Shown here: positions 1-5,834 of the stretch, piece after piece
How positions within the stretch are numbered: position 1 is the stretch's first letter
How the letters are laid out: the number at the start of each line of letters is the position of its first letter
Translations under genes and position numbers: made by a program
DNA from: Duncaniella sp.
Lineage (GTDB): Bacteria; Bacteroidota; Bacteroidia; Bacteroidales; Muribaculaceae
Direction: 5' to 3'
Length of the DNA stretch: 19,751 nt
Assembly: GCF_029054785.1 (NCBI RefSeq)
Contig: NZ_JAIDEN010000066.1
Span: 1-19,751, forward strand
Notes under the pieces: model-generated
What the model saw: only the letters and a program-made list of their open reading frames with translations
Database searches by the model: none
What the model was told of the DNA's origin: nothing

Positions 1-27
1 AGCCATTTAGTTTTACACTAAATGGCT
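1..27 (+). terminator. Intrinsic terminator of the upstream unit
   Basis: A perfect inverted repeat has arms AGCCATTTAG (1-10) and CTAAATGGCT (18-27) and a 7-base loop. A T-rich run (GATTGTTTTATT) follows on the plus strand. It most likely ends transcription of a gene lying to the left of the window. The stem begins at base 1, so it may extend further upstream. Confidence 0.7.
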
Positions 28-68
28 GATTGTTTTATTGGTGAATGGTCTATTGCTTATATCGAACT

Positions 69-84
69 CACGTTATTTAACGTG
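69..84. promoter_or_regulatory. Palindrome, possible operator upstream of lrgAB
   Basis: The 16-bp dyad CACGTTA-TT-TAACGTG has perfect 7-bp arms and a 2-base centre. It ends about 30 bases upstream of the -33 element of the predicted lrgAB promoter. A loop of only two bases makes an RNA hairpin less likely than a binding site for a dimeric regulator. The regulator is unknown; a role as operator is inferred. Confidence 0.4.
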
Positions 85-114
85 TTCCGGATGGAAAATA
101 TATAGGAGCCGGTG

Positions 115-144
115 TTGAAGCTATGATATAAGTTCGTAACTTTG
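115..144 (+). promoter_or_regulatory. Bacteroidetes-type promoter for lrgAB
   Basis: TTG at 115-117, a 19-base spacer and TAACTTTG at 137-144 fit the -33/-7 promoter known for Bacteroidetes (TTTG, N19-21, TAnnTTTG). Transcription would start near 150, leaving a leader of about 45 bases before the ATG at 197. Confidence 0.65.
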
Positions 145-196
145 CAGCCTCTTATCTTCGGATTCGATTTGTGCTCATATAACATTAACAGAGATT

Positions 197-562
197 ATGA
201 TACTACAATGTGCGGTGCTATTTTCATTTTTAGCATTGGGTGAATTGATCGTGTGGCTGACAGGCATACCGATCCCGTCGAGTATTATCGGCATGCTGTT
301 GCTTACGGCTGCCTTGAAAATTAGGATAGTGCGTGTCTTCTGGGTCGACAAGGTGGCTGATTTCCTTCTGAAAAATCTCGGATTCTTTTTTGTTCCCGCA
401 GGTGTCGGACTGATGAACTGCCTTGGGCTACTCGGCGATCAGTGGCTGCCGATTGTCGGAGCATGTGTGATAAGTACATTTTTAGTAATTGCGGTGACCG
501 GCTGGGTCCATCAGTATGTGCGCCGCGCAGCATCACATCGTCATGAACTTTATAGAGAATAA
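197..562 (+). CDS. lrgA: LrgA/CidA family membrane protein
   Basis: This small inner-membrane protein (121 residues) belongs to the LrgA/CidA family. Members were first described as holin/antiholin-like factors of Gram-positive bacteria. Later work on Bacillus PftAB and on the plant plastid homologue supports transport of pyruvate, glycolate or related small acids together with LrgB. The sequence shows about four hydrophobic segments. It also has the family features: an N-terminal helix with LGELIVWLTGIPIPSSIIGM, the phrase FFFVPAGVGLM in the middle, and a basic C-terminal tail (HQYVRRAASHRHE). Length is normal for the family. The ATG at 197 lies about 45 bases after the promoter. The gene overlaps lrgB by 20 bases, which suggests translational coupling and a shared complex. 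The substrate in this organism cannot be read from sequence. Confidence 0.88.
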   Translation: MILQCAVLFSFLALGELIVWLTGIPIPSSIIGMLLLTAALKIRIVRVFWVDKVADFLLKNLGFFFVPAGVGLMNCLGLLGDQWLPIVGACVISTFLVIAVTGWVHQYVRRAASHRHELYRE

Positions 563-1241
563 GTTTTTTCTCATAGCGCTGACCTTTGTCGTGTATTTCG
601 CCTCGCAACTGTTGCAGAAGCGCACAGGCATAGCTTTCCTGAATCCGATTCTGATAACGATCATTGTTCTGATCTGTATGCTTATGGGTTGTGGCGTGGA
701 TTATGAGGCTTATGCCGAGGGCGGTCAGTATATCGAATTCTGGCTAAAACCTGCGGTTGTGGCTCTTGGGGTTCCTCTTTACCGTCAGCTTGAATCAATC
801 CGCAAACAGTTGCTTCCGATTCTTGCCGCAGAACTGGCCGGCTGTGTTGTCGGGACTGTGTCAGTTGTGGTTGTGGCCAAACTGCTTGGCGCTACTTCGG
901 ATGTGGTCATCTCATTGGCCCCGAAGTCGGTCACGACGCCAATTGCAATGGAAATCACTTCGACATTGGGAGGCATTCCGGCTCTGACAGCGGCGGTGGT
1001 GGTCTGCACAGGTATTTTCGGCGGAATAGCCGGGTTCAAGATGATGAAACTTTCGCGCGTCAAAAGCCCGATAGCCCAAGGGCTGTCAATGGGGACAGCC
1101 GCACATGCCGTCGGGACTTCGGTCGCGATGGAGAACGGTTATCGTTATGGCGCATTCTCATCGCTCGGACTGACTCTGAACGGTCTTTTCACAGCATTGC
1201 TCACGCCCTTTATTCTCGCAGCCCTCGGCTACACTCTCTAA
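543..1241 (+). CDS. lrgB: LrgB/CidB family membrane protein
   Basis: This is the larger partner of LrgA, a polytopic inner-membrane protein of 232 residues from the ATG at 543. The open frame reaches back to an ATG at 516, but the 543 start gives the usual N-terminus (MNFIENKFFLIALTFVVYF) and a modest 20-base overlap with lrgA, so it is preferred. Family signatures include SLAPKSVTTPIAMEIT in the middle, GIFGGIAGF, and GTAAHAVGTSVAMENG near the C-terminus, which is the most conserved stretch of LrgB proteins. The pair probably forms a transporter for small organic acids such as pyruvate or glycolate. An older role in controlling murein hydrolases and lysis is less likely in a Gram-negative cell. 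No LytTR-type regulator gene is adjacent. No strong terminator follows; a small imperfect GC-rich hairpin lies near 1295-1317. Confidence 0.9.
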   Translation: MNFIENKFFLIALTFVVYFASQLLQKRTGIAFLNPILITIIVLICMLMGCGVDYEAYAEGGQYIEFWLKPAVVALGVPLYRQLESIRKQLLPILAAELAGCVVGTVSVVVVAKLLGATSDVVISLAPKSVTTPIAMEITSTLGGIPALTAAVVVCTGIFGGIAGFKMMKLSRVKSPIAQGLSMGTAAHAVGTSVAMENGYRYGAFSSLGLTLNGLFTALLTPFILAALGYTL

Positions 1242-1373
1242 GCCCCGTGGATGGCTGCCGGATCTGATGTCCCCTATATATAATAAGGTGGTATGTCCGG
1301 CGCTTTGCCGGGAGGACTGTCAGGGCCGATAAAATTGGATGGCGTTTGATAAAAAGTAGGCCGTTCAAACCGG

Positions 1374-1401
1374 TTGATTTAAGAAAAAATTTGTAAATTT
1401 G
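1374..1401 (+). promoter_or_regulatory. Promoter for nusB operon
   Basis: TAAATTTG at 1394-1401 matches the Bacteroidetes -7 box TAnnTTTG. A TTG at 1374-1376 is a possible -33 element, though its 17-base spacer is slightly short. A small dyad, CGTTAA-N5-TTAACG (1405-1421), sits just at the expected transcription start. The leader to the ATG at 1446 would be about 40 bases. Confidence 0.55.
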
Positions 1402-1445
1402 CAGCGTTAAAAACATTAACGACGAAAAAATAGGTCTTTAAAAGT

Positions 1446-2885
1446 ATGATAAATCGAGTTTTGATCCGAATCAAAGTGGTCCAGCTGCTCTACTCCTATC
1501 TGTTGACCCAGAGTGAGTTTAAAATAGAGCCACAGGTTGAAAATCCTTCACGCGACAAGAAATATGGTCATGAACTTTACCTCGATTTATTGTTGATGAT
1601 TCTCGAAATGTCGGGTTTCGACGTTTCCGGAGGTCGTCGCCAGTCGCCTTTGCGGGGTATTGCCTTGAACAAGCATATTGACAATAATGCTTTGGCCCGT
1701 TCGCTTAACAGCATTGACGAGATCCGCATGCTGATACTCCGCGGCCGTTCGGGAGTGGCGCTGTTTGATTCGGTTATTCCTTCAATTTATGACGCCATTT
1801 CATCTTTGCCCGCCTACAAGAGCTATACCCGCCTGAAAAAGACAGAGCTGAAAGACGACGTGGCTTTATGGGTGTCGATTATCAACAACCTGATAGCCGA
1901 CAATCCCCAGTTCATCACAGCCGCCCGCAAGAATCCTGACTTCACAGTGGCAGGTTTTAACAGAGGTGTCAATCTGTTGCTCCACACTCTCAACGAGTAC
2001 AACGACAACCGCTCCCTGTTCAACCATGCCCGTCATGCGCTTGACTATTCGCTCGACATGGCTTATGAACTCTACTACAATCTTCTTCTTCTCCCGGTAG
2101 AGATCACCCGCATGCAGGATCAGCGTCTTGATGCCGCAAAACACAAATATCTGCCGACTGACGAAGATCTGCATCCGAACATGCGCTTTGTCGAAAACAA
2201 ATTTGTCAAGGCTCTGTGTGAGAACGAGGATTTCGTTGCCTATGTCGACGAACGCAAGCTTTCATGGGAAGCTGATACCCTGATGGTCAGAGGACTGCTG
2301 GATAAGATCATTGATAGCGACCTGTATAAGGACTACATGGCGCGTCGCGAGGAAAGCACCTTTGAGGAGGACTGCGATTTCTGGCGTCAGGTCTACAAGA
2401 ATATAATTCTTCCAGGCGATGAGCTTGCCGAAGCCCTCGAATCGAGATCGGTTTACTGGAATGACGATCTTCACGTTGTCGGGACATTCGTGCTGAAAAC
2501 CGTCCGTAAGTTCGGGCAGAGCAAGTCCGAAGGTGCTGACATCAGACTGCTTCCGCAGTTCAAAGACGAAGAGGACAGCCGTTTCGGTGCCCAGTTGTTC
2601 GAACTTGCCGTTAAGAACTATCAGGAATACCGTGAGCTGATCGACTCGTTTGTGAATGAACATAGATGGGACTCCGAGCGTCTTGCTTTTATGGACATTG
2701 TCATTATGGTGACTGCCATAACAGAGCTGATGAACTTCCCGGCGATTCCGGTAGCGGTTACACTGAACGAGTATATCGAGATTGCCAATGCTTACAGCAC
2801 ACCCCGAAGCGGTGCGTTTATCAATGGTATCCTCTATTCAGTGATCAACCATCTGAAAACAGAAGGAAAGCTCGTCAAGGCCTGA
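1446..2885 (+). CDS. nusB: Transcription antitermination factor NusB, enlarged form
   Basis: NusB works with NusE (ribosomal protein S10) and boxA RNA in antitermination and rRNA synthesis in the cytoplasm. Identification rests on the two ends. The N-terminal helix is INRVLIRIKVVQLLYSYL. The C-terminal core (about 410-475) contains RLAFMDIVIMVTAITEL, then IPVAVTLNEYIEIANAYSTP, then GAFINGILYSVINHLK, matching the NusB pattern (acidic helix, NEyveiA, FvNGvL). At 479 residues it is far longer than classical NusB (about 140) and longer than my recollection of Bacteroides NusB (about 300). Residues about 30-200 look like a diverged copy of about 200-370: E43-L-Y/E208-L-Y, Y124-K-x-Y/Y294-K-x-Y, W142/W313 and T181/T352. 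No internal stop or frameshift is seen. It leads an operon with yajC, ybbR and coaE. The NusB call is firm; the role of the middle region is unknown. Confidence 0.88.
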   Translation: MINRVLIRIKVVQLLYSYLLTQSEFKIEPQVENPSRDKKYGHELYLDLLLMILEMSGFDVSGGRRQSPLRGIALNKHIDNNALARSLNSIDEIRMLILRGRSGVALFDSVIPSIYDAISSLPAYKSYTRLKKTELKDDVALWVSIINNLIADNPQFITAARKNPDFTVAGFNRGVNLLLHTLNEYNDNRSLFNHARHALDYSLDMAYELYYNLLLLPVEITRMQDQRLDAAKHKYLPTDEDLHPNMRFVENKFVKALCENEDFVAYVDERKLSWEADTLMVRGLLDKIIDSDLYKDYMARREESTFEEDCDFWRQVYKNIILPGDELAEALESRSVYWNDDLHVVGTFVLKTVRKFGQSKSEGADIRLLPQFKDEEDSRFGAQLFELAVKNYQEYRELIDSFVNEHRWDSERLAFMDIVIMVTAITELMNFPAIPVAVTLNEYIEIANAYSTPRSGAFINGILYSVINHLKTEGKLVKA

Positions 2886-2948
2886 ACCATCGGGGCATCC
2901 GCAATGTATTTAAAACAAAAGAATCTATAAATAAAAAAACAATAATTT

Positions 2949-3269
2949 ATGCTTAACACAATTCTCCTCCAGTCATCCGGCAGCAGCTGGGCAAATATCG
3001 CGATGATCGTTGTTCTGATCGCAGTGTTTTATTTTTTCATGATCCGTCCGCAGCAGAAGCGCCAGAACGAGATCAAGAAATTCCGCGAAGGTCTTAAGGT
3101 CGGCGATTCAGTTGTGACCGCAGGCGGTATCTATGGAAAAGTAAAAAGCATTGACGAGACAACCTTCTCTATCGAGATCGCCCGCGACGTCCGCATCACT
3201 GTCGACAAGGGTTCCGTTTATCCTTCGGCACAGCAGGCTGCCAATGACGCTGCCGAGAAAGGTAAATAA
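2949..3269 (+). CDS. yajC: Preprotein translocase accessory subunit YajC
   Basis: YajC is a small inner-membrane protein (106 residues) that associates with SecDF-YidC and the SecYEG translocon. The sequence has one N-terminal membrane helix (about residues 15-34, ANIAMIVVLIAVFYFFMIRP), followed at once by the family hallmark RPQQKRQNEIKKFREGLKVG. A small beta-rich cytoplasmic domain comes next, with GDSVVTAGGIYGKV and a basic/acidic tail. Length is typical. The start ATG at 2949 follows an A-rich stretch, as is common in Bacteroidetes. It lies 63 bases after nusB and 41 bases before the YbbR-like gene, and is probably cotranscribed with both. No secD or secF is in the window. Confidence 0.95.
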   Translation: MLNTILLQSSGSSWANIAMIVVLIAVFYFFMIRPQQKRQNEIKKFREGLKVGDSVVTAGGIYGKVKSIDETTFSIEIARDVRITVDKGSVYPSAQQAANDAAEKGK

Positions 3270-3310
3270 GAAATAAGCAAATCTCTCCTCACACTTACGG
3301 CTCTCAGGCC

Positions 3311-4282
3311 ATGAATGAAAAAGCAAAACGATTGAGCGATAAAGTGACCGCGGCTCTCCATTCGAGCCGCGGCCAAAACATTTTACTCTATCTGCTGTTT
3401 GTCGCCGTGGCCTTTGTGTTCTGGGTGTTTCTGTCGCTGGATGCAGAGGTCCAGCGTGATTTTGATGTCCCTCTGGAGATTCAGGAGGTGCCTGACAGTG
3501 TCACCCTGATCGGACAGCCTCCGGTTGCGATCGGTGTAAGTGTGAAGGGGAAAGATTCCCAGTTGCTGCGCTTTCTGTGGGGAAAGATGTCGCCTGTCAA
3601 GTTCAAGTGGGAGGAGAGTGTCGAGGGGCAGTCGTTTGTCCTCGGTCGTCCGAAACTTGAGGCTAAATTGCGTGACTATTTCGGTAATGGAGTTCAGGTC
3701 CTTGCATGCCGCCCCGACTCGCTGCGACTGGCGTTTACCTCTCAGCCGGGTGTCAGAGTGAAACTGAATGTCCAGGCTGATGTGCATCCTAATCTGCAAT
3801 ATATTCTTTCCGGTCCTGTCTATGCTAACGTAGATTCTGTCACGCTCTATTCCGTCGAGGATCTTCCGCGGTCTCTGCAATTTGTGTCGACTGAACCAAT
3901 CGTGAAATCAGACCTTCGTGACACAACCCGTTATGAAGTGCGTGTCAAGCCGATTGCCGGAGTCAGAATCATTCCTGATGTGGTGACGGTCACAGTGCCT
4001 GTCGAACCGCTGATCTCAAAGAAGCGCAAAATCAGGCTGGAGGTTTCCCACCGTCCTGAAGACAAGAATCTGATTACATTCCCCTCGAACATCGAGATCA
4101 GTTATCTGGTGCCGATGAGCGCCTATAACGATGAGTATCCCGTGAAGGCTTATGTCGATTTCCGTGATGCACGGCCTAATGCGCGTAAACTTCCGGTGAC
4201 GCTTTCAGCGCTTCCGAGTGTATATCATAACCTCAGTTTTGAACCGGATAGTGTGGAATACATTATCGAAAGCATAAAGTGA
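3311..4282 (+). CDS. YbbR/CdaR-like membrane-anchored protein
   Basis: This 323-residue protein has a short cytoplasmic N-terminus, one membrane helix at about 23-43 (NILLYLLFVAVAFVFWVFLS) and a long, extracytoplasmic, beta-rich part. That part holds repeated YbbR-type units, seen in FDVPLEIQEVPDSVTLIG, VKLNVQADVHPN, DSVTLYSVEDLPRSLQFV and PIAGVRIIPDVVTVTVPVEP. In Firmicutes the YbbR protein CdaR regulates the diadenylate cyclase CdaA. In Bacteroidetes the gene commonly sits between yajC and coaE, as here. No cdaA is nearby, so a link to cyclic di-AMP is inference only. The stop codon is four bases before the coaE ATG, which supports tight coupling. Family assignment is fairly sure; function is not. 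Confidence 0.8.
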   Translation: MNEKAKRLSDKVTAALHSSRGQNILLYLLFVAVAFVFWVFLSLDAEVQRDFDVPLEIQEVPDSVTLIGQPPVAIGVSVKGKDSQLLRFLWGKMSPVKFKWEESVEGQSFVLGRPKLEAKLRDYFGNGVQVLACRPDSLRLAFTSQPGVRVKLNVQADVHPNLQYILSGPVYANVDSVTLYSVEDLPRSLQFVSTEPIVKSDLRDTTRYEVRVKPIAGVRIIPDVVTVTVPVEPLISKKRKIRLEVSHRPEDKNLITFPSNIEISYLVPMSAYNDEYPVKAYVDFRDARPNARKLPVTLSALPSVYHNLSFEPDSVEYIIESIK

Positions 4283-4286
4283 TTAA

Positions 4287-4859
4287 ATGCTGACGGCAGT
4301 AACAGGAGGAATCGGTAGCGGAAAGAGTGTGGTGAGCATGGTTCTTGCCGCAATGGGGTTTCGTGTCTATGACTGTGACCGCGAGGCTAAAAGGCTCATG
4401 GACCATGATGTCCGGATCAAGGATTCGCTATGTTGTGAGATTCACCCTGACTGTGTGGATGCTGACGGTCGTATCAACCGTTCGCGTCTCAGTGAGATTG
4501 TGTTTGCTGACAGAACAGCTCTTGACAGGCTGAACTCCATTGTGCATTCTGCTGTGAGGGCAGATCTGCGGGCATGGTGTGAAAAGTATGGCCATGATAG
4601 GAAACGACTGTTCGTCGAGACCGCGATTCTGTATCAGAGCGGACTTGACGCGATGGTCGATGATGTCTGGGTTGTCGAAGCGCCGACAGCCCTGAGAGTG
4701 GAGCGTGTGATGGCCCGCAACTCATTGTCGAGGGAGCAGGTTTTGGCTCGAATCGAGGCTCAGGATTCGTATGTCCCGGCTTCTTGCCACCAGTGTGTCA
4801 GCCATGTTGTCAATGACGGGTGTTCCCCGGTTCTGCCTCAGATTGAGAGGCTATTGTGA
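4287..4859 (+). CDS. coaE: Dephospho-CoA kinase
   Basis: CoaE phosphorylates the 3'-hydroxyl of the ribose of dephospho-CoA, the last step of coenzyme A synthesis, in the cytoplasm. The P-loop GGIGSGKS is at residues 7-14. Other family features follow in order: YDCDREAKRLM (about 29-39), LDRLNSIVHSAVRADLRAW in the substrate-binding helices, LFVETAILYQSGLD (the conserved E-x-x-x-L-[FY]-E/Q-S region), VWVVEAPTALRVERVMARN with the lid arginines, and HVVNDG near the end. At 190 residues it is slightly short compared with about 200 in other bacteria, because the C-terminal helix ends early. No catalytic element is missing. It is the last gene of the nusB operon, and its TGA stop falls inside a dyad (4854-4877). 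Confidence 0.93.
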   Translation: MLTAVTGGIGSGKSVVSMVLAAMGFRVYDCDREAKRLMDHDVRIKDSLCCEIHPDCVDADGRINRSRLSEIVFADRTALDRLNSIVHSAVRADLRAWCEKYGHDRKRLFVETAILYQSGLDAMVDDVWVVEAPTALRVERVMARNSLSREQVLARIEAQDSYVPASCHQCVSHVVNDGCSPVLPQIERLL

Positions 4860-4877
4860 ATTGTATTTAAATCACAA
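4854..4877. repeat. Dyad TTGTGA-N12-TCACAA at the coaE/exopolysaccharide junction
   Basis: Perfect 6-bp arms TTGTGA (4854-4859) and TCACAA (4872-4877) flank 12 AT-rich bases. The left arm contains the coaE stop codon. The half-sites resemble Crp/Fnr-type half-sites, but the usual spacing there is about six bases. The inner bases add only two or three weak pairs as a hairpin. It could be a weak terminator, an operator for the downstream locus, or chance. Confidence 0.3.
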
Positions 4878-4961
4878 AGCACAATATTTATATTTATTTA
4901 GCGTTATCACTAAGAGCCATACCCATCAGGCACTGTTGTTGGCCTGGGTTGGCTTCGTTTT

Positions 4962-4977
4962 GCTGTGGATTCACAGC
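4962..4977 (+). repeat. Small hairpin upstream of the exopolysaccharide locus
   Basis: GCTGTG (4962-4967) and CACAGC (4972-4977) form a 6-bp stem with a 4-base loop, 35 bases upstream of the export lipoprotein start. The 153-base gap 4860-5012 is AT-rich. I see no convincing TAnnTTTG box in it, so the promoter of the locus is not identified. No long inverted repeats typical of invertible capsule promoters are seen. Confidence 0.3.
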
Positions 4978-5012
4978 GTGTGCTTTATTAACCTTAGAAT
5001 CATGATATTATA

Positions 5013-5816
5013 ATGAAGGCTAAATTTGCAATTATAGGTATTGCTTTGCTTTTTGCCGTTACATCATGTAGAACATCAAAAGAATCACTGAATTATTTTG
5101 ATGATACGAGATCGGTCAGCGAGGTGGTGTTCGACCTTAAGGAATGCAAGATAAAACTCGCTCCTCACGATGAACTTTTTATTACCGTCACATCGCTTAT
5201 CCCGGAAGCGACAGCCCAGTATAATCTGCCCTTGGCAAATCCTGCGACTGTCGGTTCTTTTCAGGCAAGCGTCCAGCCCCGGCAGCAGACTTATATCGTT
5301 GATTCAAAGGGTGATATAAAATTCCCGATACTTGGCGATATCCATGTGGAAGGCATGACAACCGAGCAACTGGCTGAATACCTTGTGGCTGAGATCTCCA
5401 AGGAGGTGAAAGACCCGATCGTCAAGGTGGACCTCATGAATTTTAAAGTCAGTGTCCTGGGTGAAGTCCGTAAGCCTGGAACAGTCGCAATTGCCGGCGA
5501 GAGAGTCACTATACTGGATGCCTTGGGTCAGGCCCAGGATATGACCGAATTCGGTGACCGTTCAAAAGTGCTTGTCATAAGGGAAGAGGACGGAAAGGCT
5601 GTTTATCATTACATTGATCTGAACAAGAGCGATGTGATGACCTCTCCTTATTATTATCTCCGGCAGAACGACGTTGTGATTGTCTCTCCAAACAAGGTCC
5701 GTCAGGAGAATTCGAAATATAATATGAATAATGCCTATAAGCTCCAGGTGACATCGACGATTGTCAGCGCATGTTCGGTGATCGCATCGCTTGTCATTGC
5801 TCTTACTGTTAAATAA
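5013..5816 (+). CDS. Wza-type polysaccharide export outer-membrane lipoprotein
   Basis: This protein forms or contributes to the outer-membrane channel through which the finished polysaccharide leaves the cell. The N-terminus is a lipoprotein signal peptide (MKAKFAIIGIALLFAVTSC) with the lipobox cysteine at residue 19. Next is a Poly_export domain (about 45-140; KLAPHDELFITVTSL, then YIVDSKGDIKFPILGDIHV). One SLBB-type domain follows (about 143-225; VSVLGEVRKPGTVAI, then YYYLRQNDVVIVSPN). A hydrophobic C-terminal segment (about 243-265) probably crosses a membrane, as in Bacteroidetes homologues. At 267 residues it is shorter than E. coli Wza (379), which fits the simpler Bacteroidetes form. 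It lies 18 bases before the Wzc-type gene and is probably the first gene of the locus. Confidence 0.92.
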   Translation: MKAKFAIIGIALLFAVTSCRTSKESLNYFDDTRSVSEVVFDLKECKIKLAPHDELFITVTSLIPEATAQYNLPLANPATVGSFQASVQPRQQTYIVDSKGDIKFPILGDIHVEGMTTEQLAEYLVAEISKEVKDPIVKVDLMNFKVSVLGEVRKPGTVAIAGERVTILDALGQAQDMTEFGDRSKVLVIREEDGKAVYHYIDLNKSDVMTSPYYYLRQNDVVIVSPNKVRQENSKYNMNNAYKLQVTSTIVSACSVIASLVIALTVK

Positions 5817-5834
5817 GATAGATATAGATTTACC

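Noticed and set aside
1295..1317. GC-rich hairpin after lrgB as a terminator
   Set aside because: The stem is only about five pairs (CCGGC/GCCGG) with a possible bulged extension, and no T tract follows. It is too weak to call.
2666..2956. A 96-codon open frame over the end of nusB, reaching the yajC start
   Set aside because: It is a frame shadow of the strongly conserved NusB C-terminus, with an odd composition (many Cys, His, Tyr) and no family features.
4860..5012. Invertible capsule promoter of the Bacteroides type
   Set aside because: No pair of long inverted repeats flanks the region, and no recombinase gene is near.
4771..5013. An 80-codon open frame spanning the end of coaE and the following gap
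   Set aside because: It overlaps the conserved end of coaE in another frame, has no recognisable motif, and its second half is AT-rich intergenic sequence. The chance of a real gene is low.
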